From: Tipula vernalis
Taxonomy: Eukaryota > Arthropoda > Insecta > Diptera > Tipulidae
Assembly (NCBI GenBank): GCA_958295665.1
Contig: OY282560.1
Coordinates: 56,234,333-56,298,332 of the forward strand
Reading direction: 5' to 3'
Length of the DNA stretch: 64,000 nucleotides
Every line of letters begins with the position of its first letter. The first letter of the stretch is position 1. Below are positions 11,766 to 24,310 of the stretch, piece by piece. The notes beneath the pieces are model-generated. The model had not been told where the DNA came from. It did no database searches and saw only the letters and a program-made list of their open reading frames with translations. The translations under genes were made by a program, and so were the position numbers.

Positions 11766-12176
11766 AAAATAAAATCTAATACCAAATTTATTGCGACTTA
11801 TTTTATATACCATAATTTAAAATTTATTTCAATACTATCTAAATATTAAACTTTAGTAATTAAAAATTGAAATTTGATTGTACATATTTACAATCCACAA
11901 AATATAAAATCATGCACTTTTAATTTTTCTATCTACAAAAATAAAAATTAATAAAAAACATTGCCTGACAAATGCATCCCGGTGGATTGCATTTTCCAAA
12001 ATTACACTTTAGTTTAATTATTTTCACTACACATTACACTAAACTTGAATTTAATTAGAATTAAATTTAAAATTTAAAATTAAAATGTATATACATATGT
12101 ATATAAAGTATATACATATCAGTACATAAGAAACAAAAAATAAAAAGAAAAGAAAATTAAATTAAATTAAATTTTT

Positions 12177-12210
12177 GAAGAGGTTGGAAAAAACACGTCT
12201 ATCCTCTTTG
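12177..12210. repeat. Terminal hairpin of the dispersed repeat (copy 1)
   Basis: GAAGAGGTTGG-aaaaaacacgt-CTATCCTCTT forms an imperfect stem; the equivalent in copy 2 (31649-31682) is a better 11-bp stem. It lies within about 20-50 bp of the right end of the repeat in both copies. Confidence 0.7.
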
Positions 12211-12228
12211 AATGTTCGCACTCCACCC

Positions 12229-12252
12229 TGATTCATTTGAATGGCCTCAAAT
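12229..12252 (+). repeat. Right copy of the 24-bp direct repeat
   Basis: Exact match to 5960-5983; it closes the 6.2-kb insertion. Confidence 0.85.
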
Positions 12253-13390
12253 AAAACAAAACTTCTTGCAGCTCTATGCTATGACGGGTTCTAAATATAT
12301 CGATAAAGCATCACAAATTTCGAATATAATTTGAAAAATATCAAAAATTTCGAATTTTCAAACTGTTTTGAATATGTTAGATAGTTGTCAAATATCAAAT
12401 TATCCGTAAGTATGTAAAACCAAAGGAAATCCTATAAGTGCTAATCACTGCCATGTACAACGTAAATAACCTCGACATTCTTCAATAACTTCGAATAACC
12501 TACAGCAAGATCTTTTAAATATCACCATCTAGATTTACATGTGTATCTCTGCAATTTCTTACAACTCAAAGCTAAGCGCAGAACATTGCCTTGCAAAATT
12601 CGAATAAATTTGGAAATCTTTAAAAATCACGAATAATCCCAGAAATGATAAGGAAATCTAGAATAAACAATTCTAAAAATTACTATAACATCTGATCAAA
12701 TTTGACACGGACGCGCCATTGAAACCGCACGCGAAAACCGAATCGGTAAATTTTTTTTTCTGGGTTGGTATTTAATAGCAACAGGAACGATTTCTTCTTT
12801 TTCTAATAGTTAGACCACCGCCTTCTCTTTAAAATTTCCAAGAAATGTACCGTTCTGCAAATTTACACTTTAAGCTTAATCTGTACTATGTATTCTTCAA
12901 TTTAAACTAATAAAGGAAATATCGTGGGTCACAACAACTGTGGCCCATGTTTTTATTACAATTATTTATTGTGGACAACGAAACATGTTTGTACCAACGC
13001 ACAAATGCATAGTGATCTAGTAAAAATAAGAACATCCGACATATAGCGTACAAAGGGAGGCGTGACCAGCCATAAACTCTGCATTATCTGCATGGCAAAT
13101 TGGAGATAAAGCAAGAACTCCGATAAGTATTTGGACGGTACGAATGGTCATAAAACAAGGGTGAAGGGTGTACCTAACCAGTTGCTTGCCGGTGTACGTA
13201 TTTAAAATATTTTAGAATAGGCTTACACACATGACAAGCGTTTACGGCTTTCCGAAGCGAAAAATGGCGAGCGTCAAAAAAAATTATAGAATTTTATCTA
13301 TAGGCATCAAATAGAAGACAACGCGAAAGGTTTTATTAAAGTCCATACTTGGTGCTTCTAGTATGAACGAACACACCTTTTAGGCGTAAA
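12253..13390. other. Unassigned AT-rich DNA
   Basis: No ORF of note. The segment 12690-13390 is somewhat less AT-rich (GACACGGACGCGCCATTGAA and following) and may be the decayed upstream part of the retroelement remnant at 13391, but I cannot align it to a domain. Confidence 0.4.
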
Positions 13391-13846
13391 GTGTCGATTA
13401 AGTTTGTAAATTTGAAAAACTTAATAGTCCACAGAAAATTTTTATTTTGTCCTAAGCCAATAAGGAATTATGCATTATCTGTATTATTATTGGCAAAAAA
13501 AACAGTTTCATACTTAAGATTGTTTCGACTGCACTTGCAAAATATCAACTCTGGTCCAATTATAGTCATATTCAGTTTTTCATATTTTGAGGTTTCTTTG
13601 AATGAGGATTTGAATCGCCCGCGTCAATCTCCGTTCGGGCTTCGGAACGCTACAAAAACTTTTGAACGTTCCATAAATCAAATCATTAAATGTGGTTTAA
13701 AGAATGTCTTGAAAGAAGATTTGTTCATTCTAAAGTTGGCTAAACTGCTGCCTTTAATTAATTTGCATGTAACTGGCAATCAGTATGACTCAACTATTTT
13801 TGATACTTCTGCCCAGGTACGAATTGCAAATTTGCAAATGTCTTGA
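13391..13846 (+). pseudogene. Possible gypsy-type reverse transcriptase remnant
   Basis: The 151-codon frame contains RQSPFGLRNATKTFERSINQI near residue 80, which resembles the PFGLxNAxxTFxRxMN segment of Ty3/gypsy reverse transcriptases. The preceding YFEVSLNEDLN is at the position of the family's small beta-strand before that motif. The Y/FVDD catalytic box expected about 30 residues later is not visible, and flanking sequence is non-coding. If the reading is right, this is a short dead fragment. The match rests on one motif, so confidence is limited. Confidence 0.35.
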
Positions 13847-16282
13847 AAATTAATTTACGTTAACGTTACATTTAAAGAAAACTCATAGTGTACTCGGCGA
13901 CTCCAATTCCAATGTCACAACTCCAAGCGTATTTCAGTCAATCCCTCAATAAGATAAATCATCTAAGACCTATCGGGTCATCTGTTAAAAAATGTATTAT
14001 TTTTAATTTATTTTTATAAAAAAGCAAAAAAAAAAAAAATTAAATATCAAATTATGATCAAAAAATAAATAAAATAAAATTACTTGTCGCACACGATGAT
14101 CACATACCTACCATATTTTATTCTTATTTTTTAGTTTCACATAATAAAATAACTATCGATCGATTTAATGATCGCACAAAAAAGAAAAGAAAACAAAATA
14201 AATAAATTTAAGATGTTCTTCAGTGATTCGCGATTTCTTTTTTATTTTTGTCTTCGCGCAGATGAAAAATTGGATTTATAAAATTGGCAACGACAACAAC
14301 AACGTTGAAAATTAATAAGAAAAAACACGAAAATGAATTATTATTTGTCGATATTTTAATAATTGTTGTTGTTACTGGCTGTGTGCAGTCAAAAAGGCTG
14401 TAAAAAAAACGAACAAAAATGGTAATTTACACACTATAAAGTTCGAATCTAATCGACCTTCCATCAAATTTTATGTGCTCCCACCACTATATTATATAAC
14501 CACCAACAAGCGCAGCAAATAATTTATCCAATTTAATTAGATTTTCAAAAATTTATGATGACTTGTTTTGTAAATTGATCTCTCTCATTGTAGATAAATT
14601 ATTGCATTTTAATAGATGCAATTTAAAGCGCATTAAAAACTGCATTACGGTAAGCTATATGCTTATTCTTATATTGACACTTTTATTGCAATAAAATTTA
14701 TCGTCTTTAATTAATCAATCACGTGTGTAATAAAAATAAATTAAATTTCATTCGACACACACACACACTCAAACACAAATAAACAGATTTTTGGTTTCTT
14801 ATTTATATTTATTCTCGTCGTAAAGATAAAGAAAACAGATTTTTGATTTTTTTTTTTTTGTTTATCTTAACACCTTTCTTATTAGTTTTTTTGGAGGTTT
14901 TTGGATGTCAAACGGGATATTGTTTGACAGGACAACAACCCACAATATATTATCGTGGAACAATTTTTTTTTTGTGTTTGGTTCTGTATAAATTATTTTG
15001 GTTCAAAATCTGTATACAGCTGGAATTTTAGCCTTAGAATTATTGATAAAATTCTTCTTTTATTTATTGAGTTTGATTTTGGTTGTGTTCTGTTGGTGGG
15101 GCAACTGTAAGGGAAATTTAATACATGCAGAATCATTCTGAATTTGATAAATAATTCTTAGTTTTACTAAAATTTTGTTAAACGCAACTACGAATCAGCT
15201 CACACCATCTTATTCAAATAACCCTCTTTCAAATAAGCAGACTAATCAGATGCTACTTTCTCCAGCTTAGCAATCGATTTTTCACGTCCTATTTCAAATA
15301 CCATATTTACTTCGTATGGTAACCGAATCGTGACTTATATGCTTTTATCAATATAGTGTAGTGGTATTGGCTTCCTTACTAAAAATACTCTCGAAAAAAT
15401 GGTTAGGTCAATGTTCAATGAAAGCGTTAGTTTTAGTACTTGCCTTTAAACTCCTTTTTAGTTCTATTAATGAGTAATTCGTTTTTTTCCGAATTTACTT
15501 TCAATCTAGAACGATGCCGACTTTAAAGACTAACTATTCTGATTACCAAACCAAAGGTCAACTGATTTCTGTATTGTTCGCCTCTCAGATAAATCGAACA
15601 TATTACGTTGGGTTGCCAAATCATTAGGAACATGTCGAATCATGTCGAGATAAGTTAGCTCTCAGGGCTTTATAAATTTAGGTTCATATATTTAAAATTA
15701 ATAAATATTAGTATCTGTACCATTTAGTACTTATAATATGTAGCACACAAATAAAAGTATTTTTTTCCCCCTGAAATGTCAAGTGCACTTAAAATGTAAT
15801 TTTTATTTATGTACTAAAAATTATAAGTACTAAAAACCTAATATTTAGAACAAGATTTGTAAGCCTCATAAAAATTATTGGTTATATGGTAATAGGTCTA
15901 GAGTCGATTTATCAGGTATAATCCAAGCTAAGTCAATCGCTCGAAGAAATACTAACGTCTTATGTGAGTGTGCATTGCTATTTATTCTAGGTGAAAAATT
16001 CAACTAACATTATAATACAAACGGAAACGGTTCCTATCTTTCAAAAGCGGTTTGACATAATTTTTCCCCTAGACTGTCTCGACGCTGTAAAGTAGTAACA
16101 CAACACCGCAAAATTTCAATTACATGAAAATAGCTATATGCAAATTTACAAAGTCGACGCACGCAGCGCATTAGACCAAGTACTAAAATTAAATTATTTT
16201 CAATGTGTACGCAAGAACGCAAGAAAATAATTGTAATAAATATGTGAAACTAAATTATAAAAAATAAAATGTATCGACATTA
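13847..16282. other. AT-rich intergenic DNA, no gene seen
   Basis: Contains simple sequence (ACACAC at 14757-14768, several poly-A/T runs) and no convincing coding region. The plus-strand frame at 14843-15031 and the minus-strand frame at 16034-16222 show no recognisable domain. Confidence 0.5.
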
Positions 16283-16572
16283 AGGGGTTAGGTCACTCTA
16301 GCGGCGGAAAAAATAACCATATTTTGGTAATTTTTTTCACCGGCACAATAAAATAAATCAAAATTCAGAAGAGGTTCTTTATTATACAACTAAAATATTG
16401 TAAAAACTGTACAACTTTTCTTCGATGGAGTCTTGTCTTTCTTTAAAGGTGTACGGACCAGCAGCACCTGCTGTTTTTAAGTTAGGATGAATAACAAAAA
16501 TTATGTCGATTATACGAGAATATGAGAATATCTAATCGTAGTTCCGAGAAAAACTAGAGGGGCCTAACCCCT
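16283..16572. mobile_element. 290-bp MITE-like element with inverted ends
   Basis: Left end AGGGGTTAGGTCACTCTAG and right end CTAGAGGGGCCTAACCCCT are inverted repeats of 19 bp with a few mismatches. The flanks are ATTA and ATAG, so a short AT/TA-type target duplication is possible but not clean. No coding capacity. Superfamily not determined. Confidence 0.6.
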
Positions 16573-17068
16573 ATAGTTGTGGCTAAAAATAAATAAAAAA
16601 AGAACCAGGATTTTGTATGCAAGGGTGAAAAATGTAAATCGGCCAAAAAAGGGGTTTGCAAAAAATTATATTAACATAAATAAATAAAAGCGAGAATTAT
16701 GACGTTGTAGCTGCGATGAAAAAGTAGGGAGTATTCATTTGGGAACGTAGATTAAAATTTGACGAAGACTAAGGCAGCAAATTAGTTGAAAGAATTCTTT
16801 AATCTACTGGCAGCACAACGCCTGAGTTTGCCCATCCGCCAAATGTTATACTAATCCAATTGCGGAAATAAACCTTGATCACACTTTGTAAAATCTTCTG
16901 CATAGGCCTTATACCGAAACAAGTTGTGTTTAATTAATTCGTGTGTTACAATGCTTTGTCGTAAGAAGGAGGTATTTCTCATCTACATCATGATTTTAGA
17001 CAGCTAACTCCAGCTACCACCACTCGGATTACCAAATAAATTAAGTTATTATGTTCTGCATTGTTGGT
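16573..17068. other. Unassigned sequence left of the satellite array
   Basis: No gene or repeat recognised; the satellite begins abruptly after TTGTTGGTG. Confidence 0.5.
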
Positions 17069-17069
17069 G

Positions 17070-20000
17070 ACTTGTGGGCTATAGCACAGTTAATTTTCAA
17101 TAAAATTGAATTTTCTAAGAAATGTTTAGAAATAATCGAGCAATCAAAATAAAAATTGTCACAGTAATAACAGGTCCCGAAACCTATTGATAGAGGTATC
17201 AACCATCGTAATCGGAGCATTTCAGATTTTTGCCGCCCAAAAACTTGTGGGCTATAGCACAGTTAATTTTCAATAAAATTGAATTTTCTATGAAATGTCT
17301 AGAAATAATCGAGCAATCAAAATGAAAATTGTCACAGCAATTACAGGTCCCGAAACCTATTGATAGAGGTATCAACCATCGTAATCAACCCACTTTAGAT
17401 TTTTGCCGCCCAAAAACTTGTGGGCTATAGCACAGTTAATTTTCAATAAAATTGAATTTTCTAAGAAATGTTTAGAAATAATCGAGCAATCAAAATGAAA
17501 ATTGTCACAGCAATAACAGGTCCCGAAACCTATTGATAGAGGTATCAACCATCGTAATCGGAGCATTTTAGATTTTTGACGCCCAAAAACTTGTGGGCTA
17601 TAGCACAGTTAATTTTCAATAAAATTGAATTTTCTAAGAAATGTTTAGAAATATTCGAGCAATCATAATGAAAATTGTCACAGCAATTACAGGTCCCGAA
17701 ACCTATTGATAGAGGTATCAACCATCGTAATCGGAGCATTTTAGATTTTTGCCGCCCAAAAACTTGTGGGCTATAGCACAGTTAATTTTCAATAAAATTG
17801 AATTTTCTAAGAAATGTTTAGAAATAATCGAGCAATCAAAATGAAAATTGTCACAGCAATTACCGGTCCCGAAACCTATTGATAGAGGTATCAACTATCG
17901 AAATCGGACCACTTTAGATTTTTGCCGCCCAAAAACTTGTGGGCTATAGCACAGTTAATTTTCAATAAAATTGAATTTTCTAAGAAATGTTTAGAAATAA
18001 TCGAGCAATCAAAATGAAAATTGTCACAGCAATTACCGGTCCCGAAACCTATTGATAGAGGTATCAACTATCGAAATCGGACCACTTTTGATTTTTGCCG
18101 TCCAAAAACTTGTGGGCTATAGCACAGTTAATTTTCAATAAAATTGAATTTTCTAAGAAATGTTTAGAAATAATCGAGCAATCAAAATGAAAATTGTCAC
18201 AGCAATAACAGGTCCCGAAACCTATTGATAGAGGTATCAACCATCGTAATCGGAGCATTTTAGATTTTTGACGCCCAAAAACTTGTGGGCTATAGCACAG
18301 TTAATTTTCAATAAAATTGAATTTTCTAAGAAATGTTTAGAAATATTCGAGCAATCAAAATTAAAATTGTCACAGCAATTACAGGTCCCGAAACCTATTG
18401 ATAGAGGTATCAACCATCGTAATCAGAGCATTTTAGATTTTGGCCGCCCAAAAACTTGTGGGCTATAGCACAGTTAATTTTCAATAAAATTGAATTTTCT
18501 AAGAAATGTTTAGAAATAATCGAGCAATCAAAATGTAAATTGTCACAGCAATTACAGGTCCCGAAACCTATTGATAGAGGTATCAACCATCGTAATCGGA
18601 GCATTTTAGATTTTTGCCGCCCAAAAACTTGTGGACTATAGCACAGTTGATTTTCAATAAAATTGAATTTTCTAAGAAATGTTTAGAAATAATCGAGCAA
18701 TCAAAATGAAAATTGTCACACCAATTACAGATCCCGAAACCTATTGATAGAGGTATCAACCATCGTAATCGGAGCATTTTAGATTTTTGCCGCCCAAAAA
18801 CTTGTGGGCTATAGCACAGTTAATTTTCAATAAAATTGAATTTTCTAAGAAATGTTTAGAAATAATTGAGCAATCAAAATGAAAATTGTCACAGCAATTA
18901 CCGGTCCCGAAACCTATTGATAGAGGTATCAACTATCGAAATCGGACCACTTTTGATTTTTGCCGCCCAAAAACTTGTGGGCTATATCACAGTTAATTTT
19001 CAATAAAATTGAATTTTCTAAGAAATGTTTAGAAATAATCGAGCAATCAAAATGAAAATTGTCACAGCAATTACAGGTCCCGAAACCTATTGATAGAGGT
19101 ATCAACCATCGTAATCGGACCACTTTAGATGTTTGCCGCCCAAAAACTTGTGGGCTATAGCACAGTTAATTTTCAATAAAATTGAATTTTCTGAGAAATG
19201 TTTAGAAATAATCGAGCAATCAAAATGAAAATTGTCACAGCAATTACAGGTCCCGAAACCTATTGATAGAGGTGTCAACTATCGTAATCAACCCACTTTA
19301 GATTTTTGCCCCCCAAAAACTTGTGGGCTATAGCACAGTTAATTTTCAATAAAATTGAATTTTCTAAGAAATGTTTAGAAATAATTGAGCAATCAAAATG
19401 AAAATTGTCACAGCAATTACCGGTCCCGAAACCTATTGATAGAGGTATCAACCATCGTAATCGGACCACTTTAAATTTTGGCCGCCCAAAAACTTGTGGG
19501 CTATAGCACAGTTAATTTTCAATAAAATTGAATTTTCTAAAAAATGTTTAGAAATAATTGAGCAATCAAAATGAAAATTGTCACAGCAATTACATTTCCC
19601 GAAACCTATTGATAGAGGTGTCAACTATCGTAATCAACCCACTTTAGATTTTTGCCCCCCAAAAAATTGTGGGCTATAGCACAGTTAATTTTCAATAAAA
19701 TTGAATTTTCTAAGAAATGTTTAGAAATAATCGAGCAATCAAAATGAAAATTGTCACAGCAATTACAGGTCCCGAAACCTATTGATAGAGGTATCAACCA
19801 TCGCAATCGGGCCATTTTAGATTTTTGCCGCCCAAAAACTTGTGGCCTATAGCACAGTTAATTTCAATAAAATTGAATTTTCTAAGAAACGTTTAGAAAT
19901 AATCGAGCAATCAAAATGAAAATTGTCACAGTAATAACAGGTCCCGAAACCTATTGATAGAGGTATCAACCATCGTAATCGGATCATTTTAGATTTTTGC

Positions 20001-23000
20001 CCCCCAAAAACATGTGGGCTATAGCACAGTTAATTTTCAATAAAATTGTTTAGAAATAATTGAGCAATCAAAATGAAAATTGTCACAGCAATTACCGGTC
20101 CCGAAACCTATTGATAGAGGTATCAACCATCGTAATCGGACCACTTTAGATTTTGGCCGCCCAAAAACTTGTGGGCTATAGCACAGTTAATTTTCAATCA
20201 AATTGAATTTTCTAAGAAATGTTTAGAAATAATCGAGCAATCAAAATGAAAATTGTCACAGCAATAACAGGTCCCAAAACCTATTGATAGAGGTATCAAC
20301 CATCGTAATCGGACCACTTTAGATTTTTGCCGCCCAAAAACTTGTGGGCTATAGCACAGTTAATTTTCAATAAAATTGAATTTTCTAAGAAATGTTTAGA
20401 AATAATTGAGCAATCAAAATGAAAATTGTCACAGCAATTACCGGTCCCGAAACCTATTGATAGAGGTATCAACCATCGTAATCGGACCACTTTAGATTTT
20501 GGCCGCCCAAAAACTTGTGGGCTATAGCACAGTTAATTTTCAATCAAATTGAATTTTCTAAGAAATGTTTAGAAATAATCGAGCAATCAAAATGAAAATT
20601 GTCACAGCAATAACAGGTCCCAAAACCTATTGATAGAGGTATCAACCATCGTAATCGGACCACTTTAGATTTTTGCCGCCCAAAAACTTGTGGGCTATAG
20701 CACAGTTAATTTTCAATAAAATTGAATTTTCTAAGAAATGTTTAGAAATAATTGAGCAATCAAAATGAAAATTGTCACAGCAATTACCGGTCCCGAAACC
20801 TATTGATAGAGGTATCAACTATCGAAATCGGACCACTTTAGATTTTTGCCGCCCAAAAACTTGTGGGCTATAGCACAGTTAATTTTCAATAAAATTGAAT
20901 TTTCTAAGAAATGTTTAGAAATAATCGAGCAATCAAAATGAAAATTGTCACAGCAATTACCGGTCCCGAAACCTATTGATAGAGGTATCAACTATCGAAA
21001 TCGGACCACTTTTGATTTTTGCCGCCCAAAAACTTGTGGGCTATAGCACAGTTAATTTTCAATAAAATTGAATTTTCTAAGAAATGTTTAGAAATAATCG
21101 AGCAATCAAAATGAAAATTGTCACAGCAATAACAGGTCCCGAAACCTATTGATAGAGGTATCAACCATCGTAATCGGAGCATTTTAGATTTTTGCCGCCC
21201 AAAAACTTGTGGACTATAGCACAGTTAATTTTCAATAAAATTGAATTTTCTAAGAAATGTTTAGAAATATTCGAGCAATCAAAATGAAAATTGTCACAGC
21301 AATTACAGGTCCCGAAACCTATTGATAGAGGTATCAACCATCGTAATCGGACCACTTTAGATGTTTGCCGCCCAAAAACTTGTGGGCTATAGCACAGTTA
21401 ATTTTCAATAAAATTGAATTTTCTAAGAAATGTTTAGAAATAATCGAGCAATCAAAATGAAAATTGTCACAGCAATTACCGGTCCCGAAACCTATTGATA
21501 GAGGTGTCAACTATCGTAAACAACCCACTTTAGATGTTTGCCGCCCAAAAACTTGTGGGCTATAGCACAGTTAATTTTCAATAAAATTGAATTTTCTAAG
21601 AAATGTTTAGAAATAATCGAGCAATCAAAATGAAAATTGTCACAGCAATTACATTTCCCGAAACCTATTGATAGAGGTGTCAACTATCGTAATCAACCCA
21701 CTTTAGATTTTTGCCCCCCAAAAAATTGTGGGCTATAGCACAGTTAATTTTCAATAAAATTGAATTTTCTAAGAAATGTTTAGAAATAATCGAGCAATCA
21801 AAATGAAAATTGTCACAGCAATTACAGGTCCCGAAACCTATTGATAGAGGTATCAACCATCGCAATCGGACCATTTTAGATTTTTGCCGCCCAAAAACTT
21901 GTGGCCTATAGCACAGTTAATTTCAATAAAATTGAATTTTCTAAGAAACGTTTAGAAATAATCGAGCAATCAAAATGAAAATTGTCACAGTAATAACAGG
22001 TCCCGAAACCTATTGATAGAGGTATCAACCATCGTAATCGGATCATTTTAGATTTTTGCCCCCCAAAAACATGTGGGCTATAGCACAGTTAATTTTCAAT
22101 AAAATTGTTTAGAAATAAATGAGCAATCAAAATGAAAATTGTCACAGCAATTACCGGTCCCGAAACCTATTGATAGAGGTATCAACCATCGTAATCGGAC
22201 CACTTTAGATTTTGGCCGCCCAAAAACTTGTGGGCTATAGCACAGTTAATTTTCAATCAAATTGAATTTTCTAAGAAATGTTTAGAAATAATCGAGCAAT
22301 CAAAATGAAAATTGTCACAGCAATAACAGGTCCCAAAACCTATTGATAGAGGTATCAACCATCGTAATCGAACCACTTTAGATTTTTGCCGCCCAAAAAC
22401 TTGTGGGCTATAGCACAGTTAATTTTCAATAAAATTGAATTTTCTAAGAAATGTTTAGAAATATTCGAGCAATCAAAATGAAAATTGCCACAGCAATTAC
22501 AGGCCCCGAAACCTATTGATAGAGGTATCAACCATCGTAATCGGACCACTTTAGATTTTTGCCGCCCAAAAACTTGTGGGCTATAGCACAGTTAATTTTC
22601 AATAAAATTGAATTTTCTAAGAAATGTTTAGAAATATTCGAGCAATCAAAATGAAAATTGTCACAGCAATTACCGGTCCCGAAACCTATTGATAGAGGTA
22701 TCAACCATCGTAATCGGACCACTTTAGATTTTTGCCGCCCAAAAACTTGTGGCCTATAGCACAGTTAATTTTCAATAAAATTTAATTTTCTAAGAAATGT
22801 TTAGAAATATTCGAGCAATCAAAATGAAAATTGTCACAGCAATTACCGGCCCCGAAACCTATTGATAGAGGTATCAACCATCGTAATCGGAGCATTTTAG
22901 ATTTTTGCCGCCCAAAAACTTGTGGGCTATAGCACAGTTAATTTTCAATAAAATTGAATTTTCTAAGAAATGTTTAGAAATAATCGAGCAATCAAAATGA

Positions 23001-24310
23001 AAATTGTCACAGCAATTACAGGTCCCGAAACCTATTTATATCACAGTTGATTTTCAATAAAATTGAATTTTCTAAGAAATGTTTAGAAATAATCGAGCAA
23101 TCAAAATGAAAATTGTCACAGCAATTACAGGTCCCGAAACCTATTGATAGAGGTATCAACCATCGTAATCGGACCACTTTAGATTTTTGCCGCCCAAAAA
23201 CTTGTAGACTATAGCACAGTTGATTTTCAATAAAATTGAATTTTCTAAGAAATGTTTAGAAATAATCGAGCAATCAAAATGAAAATTGTCACAGCAATTA
23301 CAGGTCCCGAAACCTATTGATAGAGGTATCAACCATCGTAATCGGAGCATTTTAGATTTTGGCCGCCCAAAAACTTGTGGGCTATAGCACAGTTAATTTT
23401 CAATAAAATTGAATTTTCTAAGAAATGTTTAGAAATAATCGAGCAATCAAAATGAAAATTGTCACAGCAATTACCGGTCCTGGAACCTATTGATAGAGGT
23501 ATCAACCATCGTAATTGGAGCATTTTAGATTTTTGACGCCCAAAAACTTGTGGGCTACAGCACAGTTAATTTTCAGTAAAATTGATTTTTTTAAGAAATG
23601 TTTAGAAATAATCGAGCAATCAAAATGAAAATCGTCACAGCAATTACAGGTCCCGAAACCTATTGATAGAGGTATCAACCATCGTAATCGGAGCATTTTA
23701 GATTTTTGCCGCTCAAAAACTTGTGGGCTATAGCACAGTTAATTTTCAATAAATTTGAATTTTCTAAGAAATGTTTAGAAATAATCGAGCAATTAAAATG
23801 AAAATTGTCACAGCAAAATTCAGGTCCCGTAACCTATTGATAGAGGTATCAACCATCGTAATCGGACCATTTTAGATTTTTACCGCCCAAAAACTTGTGG
23901 GCTACAGCACAGTTAATTTTCAATCAAATTGAATTTTCTAAGAAATGTTTAGAAATAATCGAGCAATCAAAATGAAAATTGTCACAGCAATTACAGGTCC
24001 CGAAACCTATTGATAGAGGTGTCAACTATCGTAATCAACCCACTTTAGATTTTTGCCCCCCAAAAACTTGTGGGCTATAGCACAGTTAATTTTCAATAAA
24101 ATTGAATTTTCTAAGAAATGTTTAGAAATAATTGAGCAATCAAAATGAAAATTGTCACAGCAATTACCGGTCCCGAAACCTATTGATAGTGGTATCAACC
24201 ATCGTAATCGGACCACTTTAGATTTTGGCCGCCCAAAAACTTTTGGGCTATAGCACAGTTAATTTTCAATAAAATTGAATTTTCTAAGAAATGTTTAGAA
24301 ATATTCGAGA
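17070..24310. repeat. 173-bp satellite array, about 42 units
   Basis: Tandem unit running ACTTGTGGGCTATAGCACAG...TTAGATTTTTGCCGCCCAAA, period 173 bp. Units differ at a few positions (CAGGTCC/CCGGTCC, AACCATCGTAATC/AACTATCGAAATC, GAGCATTTTAG/GACCACTTTAG). One shortened unit (missing about 17 bp around GAATTTTCTAAGAAATG) occurs at about 20035 and again at about 22096, marking a ~2,060-bp higher-order duplication. A two-unit (346-bp) repeat is visible at 20154/20500. A truncated unit sits at about 23036. The last unit breaks off at ATATTCGAG before ACACAGATTTC. The recurring 64-codon minus-strand ORF (MLRLRWLIPLSIGFG...) is longer than the unit (195 nt vs 173) and follows from unit conservation. 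No sign of translation. Confidence 0.97.

Larger units (their letters stand above)
5984..12228 (-). mobile_element. 6.2-kb non-coding, retroposon-like insertion
   Basis: Bounded by exact 24-bp direct repeats. The left edge is a tetranucleotide tract (TGAT)n at 5984-6005, which on the minus strand would be a 3' (ATCA)n tail, as left by some non-LTR retrotransposons. The right edge carries a short hairpin (about 12177-12210). No long ORF occurs on either strand. The left half (5984-9300) is a head-to-tail series of diverged copies of a ~400-1100-bp unit; the right part (9737-12228) recurs at 29.66-31.7 kb. The long, exact target duplication and the simple-sequence tail favour target-primed reverse transcription (inference). 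The source of the transposition proteins is unknown. It could alternatively be a composite of several nested insertions. Confidence 0.55.
9737..12228. repeat. Dispersed repeat, copy 1 of a ~2-kb family
   Basis: Aligns by eye with 29657-31705 over almost its whole length, from GTAATATCAAACGGTAGCAT at the left to the GAAGAGG...CTATCCTCTT hairpin at the right. Relative to copy 2 it carries a 37-bp palindrome at 10613-10649 and a TIR-bounded 249-bp block at 10700-10948. It lacks about 75 bp present in copy 2 near 30265-30340. Small ORFs at 11118-11766 come from internal subrepeats and are not supported as genes. Confidence 0.8.

Noticed and set aside
11118..11766. Small ORFs with similar peptides in both copies of the 2-kb repeat
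   Set aside because: They come from internal 230-250-bp subrepeats, change frame between units and have stops; no coding signature.
17372..24216. Repeated 64-aa ORFs in the 173-bp array as a gene family
   Set aside because: ORF length exceeds the unit and positions follow the tandem period; openness is explained by unit similarity, with no start context or domain.
17070..24310. CRISPR array
   Set aside because: Units are 173 bp with no alternating unique spacers, in an evidently eukaryotic context.
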